25,450 bases of DNA, taken from assembly GCA_010014835.2 (NCBI GenBank), contig JAAAKB020307826.1, forward strand, positions 1-25,450. Reading direction: 5' to 3'. Below the pieces are notes generated by a model. It was not told the DNA's origin and did not search any database. It worked only from the letters and a program-made list of their open reading frames with translations. Position 1 is the first letter of the stretch. Every line of letters begins with the position of its first letter. The position numbers and the translations under genes were made by a program. Positions 10,884 to 21,540 of this stretch are shown piece after piece. The DNA comes from Apostichopus leukothele (Eukaryota > Echinodermata > Holothuroidea > Aspidochirotida > Stichopodidae).

Positions 10884-13800
10884 TCATGGGTTGTACCTAT
10901 TCACTCCGAATGAATCATGTATTTGTTGAGCTAGTGGGTCAGAGGATGATGGTTCCCGGGACTTCTGTTGATGCTGTTTCAAATAGGCAAGACCTGGATA
11001 CTGCTTCAACCCGCAGTAATTCCTTTCTTGAAACTGCTGGAGGGGGTCGTCAGGGTAATACTTCCTAGTTTTATATTCCATCGTCACCATCCTGTCTAAC
11101 GTTTTACTCTGGGTTTTATTGCAGAATATGAACTGTTTGTTACGACGGCGACGTTTCCGATGTTTTTTCCACATTTTACGTTGCCTACCAGCTATTGCCC
11201 GGAGCCAAAGTCCACTGCAATGAGAGAAGAGAGACAATGCATTTTTATTTATAGTTTGTAGCGGAACAATTTGGGAAAATCAATTTAAGAGCAATAATCT
11301 CACCCGAGGCACAATATTAGGTTTGATCTGTTGTAGAAGAATAAAAACACTACTAACAATCCAGGTTGTATTTCTATACCAATTTCTAACATCTGATGCT
11401 CAACAATGAAAGTGACTGGACTACTTAGTCTAGCACACAGACTGTTTGGTCATTTCCTCAGATGCCACACAAAAATTCAATCTGAAAACATACAAATTTT
11501 ACCACCTCAAATAACATGTTTGGAATGCATTACAAATTTTGTCACAAATTTTTGGCTCATACAGTAGGGACTTCTAAGCACATATATTGGTTGTGTGATA
11601 ACATTTTACAACAAATAATTAACATTAAGGCCTGCACTAGGGAGAAAAGTCATCAATTCAGACTTTAAAGTGAATTAATCGAACCGCAATAGCTATAGAA
11701 ACGATATCACCACTCAAATTTCAAGACTAAAAATTCTACCAAATTATGATGGTGGGATTATGTCTTCTTTAATATACAAAAGTTGACTTCACAGTTCAAA
11801 TAATGCTAGAAATGATCATATCAAATAACTTTCAACATTACTAAAAATTTCATCAGACCATTTTCATTCCCAAAAACCTTAAATATCACATTTTCAGGAT
11901 ATTTAAATAAACTGTTTTCAATTAAAAAAATCACCATGACTTTGCAGTTGCCTAACCTAATGTACTAAAATGCAAGAAATAGCTGTAGAGGAAAGTCCCA
12001 ACTTACTTTGCAAGTCTGTAAAACCTAGCTGGTACATCTTCAACTGTCTGCTTTTGACCACTGGTTATGTCAAACCGGATTACTGTCCTTACAGACTGGA
12101 CAAGAGGACCTTTCATTAGTCGGAGACCACTAGTCATAGTAAAAAACAAAACATGTTAAGCCATCTTGTTTTCATTGTTACAACACACAGTACATAAGAA
12201 AATAAAACAGTAGTGCTCAAGTGAAAAATGTAACAAGTAAGAGCAGAAGTATTTCTTTTGTGATGTAAGCTCCTTTACCAAGCTCTTCCATCTTCTTCCC
12301 TTCCCTTGCTTTTAATTTCAAATTAATCTGTGTTACATTGAAATAACTGGGTTGCCAATACAAGCACAGATCGGCAAAATTGTTTTTCAGTTTGTTCTTC
12401 ATGAAGTTATACACCATCCAATGGGTAAAGTAATTTTTAGTTGAATCTGAAGGTTGTTTTAACTAATAAACTATAAATTTCTTTGCATCAGAGTTAGTTT
12501 GGACTTATGTGTTATTAATATTAACTAACAAAAGTAGCTGTGTGACAAATTTATCAAAGCGGCATTAAATTTTGAATTGATAATTTAGTCTACATTTAGC
12601 AAACTATGAGTGGTGGGAAAGCTACAAGTGTGGCCTGACCAATTACAACTAAGTTTTGGACAAAACTTCAAATCATCAGTAAATTATTTATGAGAAATAT
12701 AATTCCAAGATTAGAGATTTCATGAAAACAGGATGCCTAGTGAAAAATCTAAACGTGTATCACATTCCAGCAAATAGATACACAAAACAAAACAAAAGCA
12801 CATAAAAATGTAATAAGTCCGGAAGCCTGCATTGTAAGTATGCTATATAGCTTACAATGTTATCTACTGCATAATACAGTACCTGTTGTTAGCTGAGGCT
12901 GCTTTATAACACACAGTAGCTGGAAATAATCTACTAAGAACACCGTTGCCAGGGAGATGTGACTGTGGAACGCTTGAGAATGCTCTACTGCAAACCTCCT
13001 TTTGCAAAATCCGTGCATTTTCTGTCAGTGGCCTGGTCCATATCGAACTGAAGAGTTTTGTGGCACCTGAAATGAGTAGATTCAAGTTACTGTATCAGTG
13101 TATGGAAACATTTAGTGTTCATTGTTGTGTAGAAGATGTGAAGGCTCTGACTGTTGTCTCTTGTAAAATACTATAGTTCCTGTGTACAAAATATGCTATA
13201 CACTTGTATGTATAGTAAGTTACCCATTTAGAATAGCATTTTGCAATGCAATACTGGATAAATTATTCCATGCAGTTCACTAATATTTCCACAAAAGTTA
13301 GAAATTTTTCCAGAATAAGATGACAGTCTATTATACATTACACATTAGCTTACAGTTTCAAGCTTTGTTCTAATGCTGTTGTTACTTTTAGTATTATTTA
13401 GGCCAAAGTATGGTAACCTATAAGTTCTATAAGAAAAGCCACTGGTTAAGTGAAATCTCTGAAAGCAATGAGGCACAAAGAACATTTTCAGTGGTTTTGT
13501 AAATGTCAAATGCTTTGTTCAACTTCTAGACTACACAATTAATTTAAGGCACAGAACAGAGGTTTCAGCACCTTTAATGTATAATAAAAAGATCTCAGAG
13601 GTGAACTTAATATCTTTCTGTCATGTATTTAGCCTGGTTAACAGAAATGACAGAATAAAAACAACATTCCACAAACACTACATGAATGGTATCCACACAA
13701 CTTCTTAGGCTAGGCTAACTTTCTTAATGAACTTGTGTTAGCTTACTTAATTATACTCTTTTCTTGAAAATAGAAGATTGTTGGAAGTTGAAAGTGAAGT

Positions 13801-14291
13801 GTAATAGCTTTACAGTTAATCCTATCCTTAACTTATTTAGAACTAGCCTATGCCAATGCAAGTTATCACAAGTGATTATATGAATTTTCTTGGTTTAATC
13901 GTATTTTTTGCAACCTGTTCTTGATCTTGGTGAGCAATTATCAGCTTAGTTTGCATCGTCTAATAATCAAACATTTCTCAAGAATATGTACATTTCTTCA
14001 CATTTCGCCCAGACGGCGATGACAAGTTCGCGAAACTAGTACTCTAGGCCTATATGTATGTATAGGCCTATGCAGTCTACAGTAGCCAGAACCGCTAGCT
14101 AGATCTCGATCGCATTTGCAAAGACAAATAGAGTTATCTACATAACGACATTTGGATTGCCCGCAAAAAGAATACTGACAGTTAATTCAGTAGCTAATTC
14201 ATATTATATATCATTTTAATATAAAGGAAGAATGTTAACAAAACAAAATAGTACATGACGGTAGCAACTTTCTGCACATGGACGCGGCCAT
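10884..14291 (-). CDS. MRPL35: Mitochondrial large ribosomal subunit protein bL35m
   Basis: Minus-strand exons from the 5' end: 14291 to about 14255 (or 14240), 13066-12883, 12129-12007 and 11214-10884. They join in phase to 224 codons plus stop (229 with the alternative first donor). bL35m is a component of the mitochondrial large ribosomal subunit in the matrix. The start MAASMCRK and a basic, Ser-rich N-terminus fit a mitochondrial targeting peptide. Hallmarks are GLWLRAIAG (about residues 116-124), a Lys/Arg-rich block (125-141), FIFCNKTQSKTLDRM (143-157) and YYPDDP (167-172), closely matching the animal bL35m core. After that core there are about 40 extra residues rich in Gln/Ser/Pro (to NRYNP), so the protein is longer than the human form (about 188 residues). 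The gene is head-to-head with RNPC3. The first exon is the least certain: both donor choices (GTACTA, GTTAAC) are weak and both keep phase. Confidence 0.88.
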
Positions 14292-14584
14292 CTTTTTCGT
14301 GCTTTCTCTATGTCAAAAATAACAAGGACTGTGGATTATTAATAAATAGTAACAAAATATATAGACATTAATTTTTATCTTAATGTAAAGAACATTTTTA
14401 ATATGAATAAAGATAGTTTCTAAAGGACAAAACCCCTTAGTTTGTTTCTTAAAGTACATACTCATTTCATTTCGGGACCTAACTTTATTGTCTTCTCTGT
14501 ATCTGGCAAATAAGTATTCTCTAGCAAATAAATATTCTAAACCTGCAACTCCCGAGCTACCCAATCGTGGTAGGCCGTACGGTC
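14255..14584. promoter_or_regulatory. Divergent promoter region of MRPL35 and RNPC3
   Basis: Start codons of the two genes face away from each other with 293 bp between them, so both transcription starts probably lie here. On the minus strand the MRPL35 start sits in AAAGATGGCCGCG, close to the YY1 motif AAGATGGCGGC, which often overlaps start codons of housekeeping genes. No TATA box was assigned. A short near-duplication (GCAAATAAGTATTCT and GCAAATAAATATTCT) lies at 14506-14537. Confidence 0.55.
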
Positions 14585-17500
14585 ATGGCGAGCGACGAAA
14601 GGGATCCGAAGACTCTTCTCATTCGACATTTATCAGAAAAGTTAAGTCGAGAGGAACGAATCGACTTTTGCAAGTACTATGGAGCTACTAATGCATCAGT
14701 TATGTCCAACAGAGGAAAGATGGTAGCGTACTACTTTGATTCCCAGTAGCCTAACCGTCTTTACTGTAGCCTAGCCAGGCTGTAGACTAACATTTTAACA
14801 AATATGATTAAGTACCATTAAATAAATGTTAGCATAGTCTCGTACTCAATTGTAGGCCTAGCAAAAACTTAGTACAACTTACTATTAGGCATACAAAATA
14901 GTACATCTCATTTATCTAATAACCGTTGGATAGTGGCATCTTTAAATCACATAGTGAAACATCGTGATAAATGCAATCACTTACTGACTTCATGACAAGA
15001 TTTGCAAATTAAGAGCGCACTAACCTAACGATCATTGTGAGGCCACTAACACCTGGGGACAACTTAGTACAACTTACTATTAGGCATACACAATAGTACT
15101 TGTAACTCAGTTATCTCATTATCGTTGGATGGTGAATTCTTCAAATCCCATAGTGAAAAATTGTGATAAAATGTCATCACTAAATGACATCCAGAAAAAT
15201 TTGAAAAGAGCACACTAACGATGTAATCATTGCAAGGACAGTAACACTTGGGGACAACTTAGTACAACTTACTATTAGGCATACAAAATAGTACAACTCA
15301 TTTATCTCAAGATCGTTGGATAGTGAAATTCTTCAAATTCCATAGTGAAACATTGTGATAAAATGTCATCACTAAATGACATCCAGAGAAATTTCCAGAC
15401 TTCCAAAGAGCGCACCAACGATGTGATCATTGTAAGGCCAGTAACACTTGGGGACATCCCGAATTTGCAGAAAGTTTGTAGGCTAGTATAGTACTTAGGC
15501 AAGTAGGCCTATGATAGGCTACACTTTGGGGTCTTTGTTAGGTGGATAAGTTTTCCATATCAATAATAAAACATTGCAAAGACTCAGTGTGATCCGGAAA
15601 TGTTTCTGTGGTATGAATAATTGGATTTGAATGTTAATTCTGATCAGTTAATAATTAGCCTAAAGCATACTTGTGACCAATGAAAATATGCAATATGGGA
15701 AAACTGTACATGTCAACACAGAATTGTCCGGAGTGACTACAACATAAAGGCGTTACATTCATTTCTTCTTTTATGGATATCTTTTCCCCAGAAATATTGT
15801 GCTTTTGCCTATTTCCCAGACCATTTCTCTGCATCAAATGTAAGTACTTAAATTATGGAGATTTAATTAAGTGAGAATTAAACATTTTATGTAACTTTTG
15901 TGATTATATCTGTTCGGAATCATCTAAAACAGAGGACAGGGTAAGGAATCAGACTCTGGTGTTGAGCCATCTATGTAGGCTTAGTGGTACATTTAATTTT
16001 GGACATGGTGTTATGTAAAGATATTAAAGTTTCCATGTAAACTCTATTGTTATCCACTCAACTCTTCTATACTGCTTGGACTTGTCTTATCCAGGCTCTT
16101 CAAAAGCTCCACCAGATGACGATACACGGAAGAACACTGACGGTGGAGTATGCTAGAAGAAACGATAGTCACAAGCAGAAAACTGATAATGATACAATTG
16201 CAAGGTGATATATAGATGGATATCTCCACACAATCTCTAGTTGATTTTTAGTTGATTTATTTATACATCATCCCAAATTGATTGGAGCCGCTTTGTATAC
16301 ATTTAAATAGATGGTTTGCTTTTATCTTCATCCTTTTATGCGATGGAGAACTATCCAGTGTTGATTGCACCAAGATCAGATCTGACATATTACTATGAAT
16401 AAAAACAAACAAGTTGGTCCATTATTTCAGAAGCTGTTTCCTCTGCTACCACTGGAATTAGCATCTGTCGCTGATGATGGCAAAATATTGCAGCCTCTTT
16501 TCTTCTGCAATCTGTCTCCTCATTGAAAGTGCCAAGTGAAAGATTTATGCAACGACAAAGTATTCTTAGCTCTTAGTTTGTAAAATTATCAGAAAAGACA
16601 GCCCTTATTTTACTATGAGGTCCAACTGGTGCACAGACAATTTGAGTTCTGGATTACCACTTGTATTTCACTAATTTATCATTTCTTTGAACACATTTTA
16701 GTGGTAATTTTATTATATTTGTCAATATGGCTCTTTCTTCTCAATGGGAAAGACAAAACAGTACTGAACTATTTCATATCCTCTCTTACTTTCTTGTTTT
16801 GATTTCATTTCTGTCATAATGTAGAGTGGACAAAACAAAAAGTCTGGAAAATCAAAAGGAGACAAGAGATTTATCATCAAAGAAAATGCAGGAAGAGAAG
16901 GCATTTTTGGAGGGACCAATTAATCTGTCTTTATTGTCAGATAAGTTAGGGTAAGTTTGAGAAATTTGAACAGAAGTCACAATGTTACCTGAAGAATATT
17001 TTGCTTTCAAGTATTCTGAACATTTCATTTGAGATTCTTTACTTGTTTTCTGCAAATACATTTTAGACGTATCAAACTAATTAACAAACATTTATGGAAT
17101 TAGTTATTGGCAAGCACTGCAAAAATGTGAAAATTGCAAGAAGATGTGCTCCAAAAAACGGATGTATTGCTTCTGCAATTACTTCTTGTGTTTAATAGTG
17201 TTAGTAACTGTTTCTTGGGGGAGAGACTAAGGGCAGCAGGGGAGATAAGCATGTGCCTCCTAGATCCTTAGGAAAGTTCTGTCACACAATATTTAATTTT
17301 AGTACAGGATATTAAGCTAATATAATTTCAAGTGTTTGATATAGATTTTGTCAAAAGGGCCATTATCTAGGACTGGTTACTTAAGGTCATTATTTAGTAC
17401 AAATGTTTTTCAGCCATGTAAGATAAAGTATTATTATATAATTTGGTCTTTGAAAACAATATACATATATTATGATATCATAATTGTTACATCTGAATCC

Positions 17501-20500
17501 TTGTTTTAGTTCTATATATCCGTGTAGATGGTATTCAGTGACATTCCACCCATTTTGTTTCATCACAGGTTGAAGTATCCACTGAACCCATCTCTCAAGT
17601 ATAGTTATCCTAGACCAACCCAGCAGATTATCATAAACATTGCCAACACATTAGCAGCTGTTCCTCCTTTCTACAACCAAGTTCTCCATCTAATGAACAA
17701 GATGAATCTTCCAGCTCCATTCTCTCTCTCATCTTTTCCAGCTCCTCCTCTGGTAAATAGCTATCATTTAATGTGTTTCTCAATGTTCTGCTCTCCTCCT
17801 CTGGTAAATAGCTATCATTTAATGTGTTTCTCAATGTTATGCTCTCCTCCTCTGGTAAATAGCTATCATTTAATGTGTTTCTCAATGTTATGCTATGTTA
17901 TATTGTATTATGTATTGTTAGTTATGTAATGTTACATTATGTAGTGTTAGTTATGTATTGCTAGTTATGTTATGTTACGTTACATAATGTTGTGAATTGT
18001 TAGTTACGTTATGATATGTATTGTTTGCTATGCATGTTTAGTTATGTTAATTGTGTATTGTTAATTATGTAATGTAATGTTGTGTTATATTATGTTATAT
18101 TTATTACACAGCATAGATATTCAATTAAGTTTCATAATTTGTACTCAATTTCTTTTGTGTGGTCTGCAAAGTCATTTGAGCTTTTTCTTCCTTTGCAGAA
18201 AGTTCTCCATGTGTTTAAAAAAATCTGTTGCACCTTATTCAGCTTTATTTTCTGGGCATGAAATAGGAAAGACCGGAGGACAACCCAATGCAACAATGGT
18301 GTAATTTTATAACTGCAAAAAATAGCAATGCTGCGTTGAAAAATAATAGCTTTGGTAGAAGTTTTCTAATTTATTTGGCGATTTGTTGAAAGTGCATACA
18401 TTGCAAAGTTTTCATTGGCTCATTGCTGCTCCATCTTAAGTCACGACTTAGACCAATAAATGTTTACCTATAATGCACCCTTGTGTAGATTGTTCATGTC
18501 TTAACAATGACATTCATTTTCCTGTTTACAAATTAGTTTGACAAATGAAATGAAATGGAAACAAATCCTTTTTCGTCTCAATCCAGCCTCAAGAGGATGA
18601 GCCAAGACCACCAGAGCCGGATGAGATGGAGATATCCAGCGAGGAAGAATCAGAACTAGAGAGTGATGAAGATGGCGTGGAGAAGAGGTAGGGAACCTTT
18701 TTCATATAGTTTAAATGTACAGGTTGGATCAATTAGGTGATAGGTGCACACTTTGAAACATTGTCAGGCTTTGCTGAGCAATGGTAGTGCAATTCACTTT
18801 AAATTCACCACAAATAATGGTATTAAATATTATACTGAAAGTGTGGCATTTAGTGAAACCCACAGAAATCGTTTTTGCATCAACATGGTCAGTTATTTCC
18901 AACCTTTTTTTTCCCTAGCATCATGATTTTATTTTAAACTTGTCCCTCTTTTCTCTTCTAGACCAAAGGATGTCTTACCCATGAAGCGCCCCTCCAAACA
19001 AAGAGTCAAGAAGCCGAAACGATCAAGGATTGAGCAGTTACTAGCTACCGCCAAACCTGCGTCTAAACCAGAGGCTACCTCTCAAGCAATCAACCCATCT
19101 GAAGTCTTTGAGGAACCAGCAGTACCTCTGAAAAGACCAGAGATTAAATTATCTGAGGGGATTGCTGCAGCTCTAAGCAAACATACGGACAGTGAAAATG
19201 GTAAGTACAACTCTTTTGTGTTGAAATCTTGGGAAAGGAGAATCTAGATATACAAGTAATAGATAAATAAAGGGAGATCAGAGGCTCACCTGAGTCATCA
19301 CAATTGTTCATGAGCATTTATTATTTTTTACTTTAAAAAAAAAGAATTAATATCATATAGTGTGGTTTCTGGTAAGCGATTCCTGATTGTAAATTAATTC
19401 TACCATTTTCTGTCTTAAGCTCACAAACAAATACCTTTACTTTTAAGAATGACACAAAATGTTGTTTTTTTAATTCCAGTTGTTTCATTTTTAGGTTCAT
19501 TGTATTTCCACTCACTGCATACTGCAATTCTCTAATGAGATTAAATATAATTTTTCATTAAATATTTTGAAGAACCATCTCAACCATCGGAATCAGCAGC
19601 TGGGCCTGGTATCGCTGGTGGGTTTGGAACATTCACCCCGGCTCTTCCTACAGCCAAGAAAGATGACGAAGGCAGTGAGGAGGAGGAGGAGGAGGAGAAT
19701 GAGTCAACCGATTACATCACCAGAGAGCAGCTGAAGAATAGATTATCCAAGGATGGTAAGAATAAATGAAATGTGGAAACCTCTCGTTGGTCATTGGTTA
19801 AGTGGTATTGCATGGGCCATTCGACTCACAGCCCATAAACATGGATCTGCAGTGACTAAAAGTAACACCCCCCCTAACTTATTGGGACTATTTATTATCA
19901 ATTGGTTTTTCAGTTTTTTCAACAGTTTTCTATCACAAGGTAAGGGCCCTGCTGAGCGAGCTGTAACCTTGTTCGAGTATATTTTGCTTCTAATGCTGCT
20001 CCATGAGGCAGATACTTATTTTTACATCAATTAAGTATTGGAGATAAACACACAGCTCTCTGAAATACCTCAGCTCTTTGTGAAATAGTTGACAGTAGAA
20101 ATGACTAAGTGTCTCCCATCAAATTTTTCTCATGTTTTCTTCTCTATCCAGATATGAAGAACATGTCAGTTTTCAAGCGATACAACCCCGGTGAACCCAA
20201 CACGAGACTTTACATCAAGAATTTATCCAAACAAGTAGAGGAGAAAGACCTGAAATTTGTCTACGGTAGATACGTAGATTGGACATCAGCTTTAGATAAA
20301 GATATGTAAGTGTTAAATATGTCTACGGTAGATACATAGATTGGATGTCAGCTTTAGATATGAGGTTGCTGAAACAGTCTACACTAATAGTATTTTAATT
20401 GATTTACCACATGAAATAGTCCATATGTGAAGTTATTCTATTCATCTTAGTTCTCTATCCTCTTAGTTCTCTATATGTGTTCTTGGTTCATAAAGCAGCT

Positions 20501-21540
20501 TAAGCTTAAGACTTGATAAAAGATGATAATATCCAAAATCATAACTAAATCCAATAAATTAACCCAACCATCATCTTATATCTATACGTGTATGAATGCC
20601 TCAGCCTAAGGTTACATCATCAGTGTTTTATATTTCTCTCCTCCTCCTCCTCTGAAAGGTTCTCTATACAGCTGATGAAGCAGGGTCGTATGAAGGGCCA
20701 AGCTTTCGTAGGACTTCCCAGCGACTACTCAGCCAAGAAAGCAGTGAAAGAAACAAACGGCTACCTACTACATGGCAAGCCTTTAGTTGTGGTAAGACAT
20801 CAGGCTAATATTAAATATGACGAAACAAAATATCTGTAATTTAAATAAACATGATTGAAAGATAATGAGTAGCTAGTCGATAACGAGTCATGTGTTTGAA
20901 GACCATTTTTTATCGCCAAGTTGGTGGTATTTGCATTTGGAGGCTTCAAACAAATCTATGCTGGGAACTAAGAACATGAAATTGAGTCCGGCTTCCCACA
21001 GAAGTCACTGTTTGGATATATTCATCTCCAAATAGTTATAACATTATGTGACACTAGTCGATTATATAGTGAAGGATAAGATATCCTTACTCAACAGCAT
21101 CTGTAAATTATGTAGCTGATTTAACCAGCAAGTTGCTTTTGCCAGGTTTCTTTATAGAATTTAATTTAATAAGATCTGCTTAGTACATATGGTTATTTGT
21201 GTGTGTGTGTTTTTAAATTTAATTATTTGTTTTATCGCCAATTGTATACAATGGGAAAGGAAGTCTCCTATAAAGTCTTAAAAAGACTTAACAAAGTAGT
21301 TTGGCCTTAAATACTTTCAGAGGACATTACACAGTGACATTTGTGTTTAATAATAATTGTCATGTATGTGATGGTGAAAGGTACTAGTTCTTTTCATATT
21401 ACATGCTGTTTGTGTGACAGACCTATGTATTAGCTTCTGTGTTTGTATAACTATTTTGTTTTCCACCTCATCCACAGGTGTTTGCTAGGTCTGCAAAGCC
21501 CAAACCAGTTCAGGAAGAAACTAAAGTAAAAAAGAGCTGA
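14585..21540 (+). CDS. RNPC3: U11/U12 snRNP 65 kDa protein, minor spliceosome (complete, 11 exons)
   Basis: Exons 14585-14722, 15792-15839, 16095-16204, 16825-16950, 17569-17752, 18587-18687, 18962-19200, 19573-19755, 20152-20305, 20659-20791 and 21478-21540 join in phase to 492 codons, near the human 517. RRM1 occupies about residues 9-85, with TLLIRHL (RNP2-like) and KYCAFAYF (RNP1-like). A middle segment holds PRPTQQIIINIANTL and FYNQVLHLMNKMNLP, a signature of this family. Acidic and Lys/Arg-rich linkers follow. RRM2 (about 390-480) has RLYIKNL and GRMKGQAFVGL, then GKPLVVVFARSAKPK. In the known family, RRM2 binds the U12 snRNA 3' hairpin and the N-terminus binds the U11-59K protein, bridging the di-snRNP in the nucleus. 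The ATG at 14585 is chosen because it aligns with the family start. The intron 1 donor (GTAGCG) and the exon 8 acceptor lack strong consensus. Exons 5 and 9 end in duplicated splice sites. Confidence 0.95.
14866..15455. repeat. 195-200 bp tandem repeat, three copies, in RNPC3 intron 1
   Basis: Copies start at 14866, 15061 and 15256, each with AACTTAGTACAACTTACTAT then TAGGCATAC. Each ends with CACTTGGGGAC or ACCTGGGGAC. Copies 2 and 3 are closer to each other than to copy 1, which has extra differences near ATCGTGATAAATGC. The array lies wholly in the first intron and keeps no open frame of note. Confidence 0.93.
15456..15791 (+). other. End of RNPC3 intron 1
   Basis: Unique AT-rich sequence between the 195 bp array and the acceptor of exon 2. 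It contains further GTAGGCCTATGATAGGC words. No exon or RNA gene was recognised. Confidence 0.6.
16951..17568 (+). other. RNPC3 intron 4
   Basis: AT-rich intron between GTAAGT (16951) and the ATCACAG acceptor before exon 5. I see no feature in it beyond a purine-rich patch near 17215-17245. Confidence 0.7.
17741..17893 (+). repeat. 51 bp minisatellite, three copies, each with RNPC3 exon 5 end and donor
   Basis: The unit (CTCCTCCTCTGGTAAATAG, CTATCATTTAATGTG, TTTCTCAATGTTMTG) begins in the last codons of exon 5 and repeats into intron 5. Identical donors CTCCTCTG|GTAAATAG are at 17753, 17804 and 17855. Because 51 is divisible by three and there is no stop, use of donor 2 or 3 would add 17 or 34 residues (first unit VNSYHLMCFSMFCSPPL) without changing the frame. 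Copies are nearly identical, which indicates recent or homogenised duplication. Homology supports donor 1 as the ancestral site, since PAPPL then joins PQEDEPRPPEP. Confidence 0.95.
17884..18110. repeat. Low-complexity TTATG/TTAGT tract in RNPC3 intron 5
   Basis: About 225 bases of near-pentameric ATGTT, TTATGT, GTTAGTTATGT words directly follow the 51 bp repeats. The composition resembles, but does not match, the ATTGT tract at the left edge of the window. Confidence 0.85.
20253..20361 (+). repeat. 62 bp tandem duplication of RNPC3 exon 9 end
   Basis: The last 53 bases of exon 9 plus donor (20253-20314) are followed by a second copy of the first ~46 bases at 20315-20361, with about four mismatches. 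The second copy reads TTTAGATATGAGG where the first reads TTTAGATAAAGATATGTAAGT, so the donor is lost. In the exon frame, a TAA lies immediately after the real splice site, so read-through would stop. Three of the changes would alter residues (F to Y, V to I, T to M), fitting loss of constraint. Confidence 0.88.

Noticed and set aside
17631-17885. Minus-strand open frame with repeated NDSYLPEEES-type units
   Set aside because: It is the reverse strand of RNPC3 exon 5 and its 51 bp repeats; the plus-strand frame has clear homology.
14585-21540. U12-type introns in RNPC3 itself, which would suggest self-regulation
   Set aside because: All ten donors are GT with U2-like or weak consensus; none matches RTATCCTT, and I saw no clear TTCCTTAAC branch site near acceptors.
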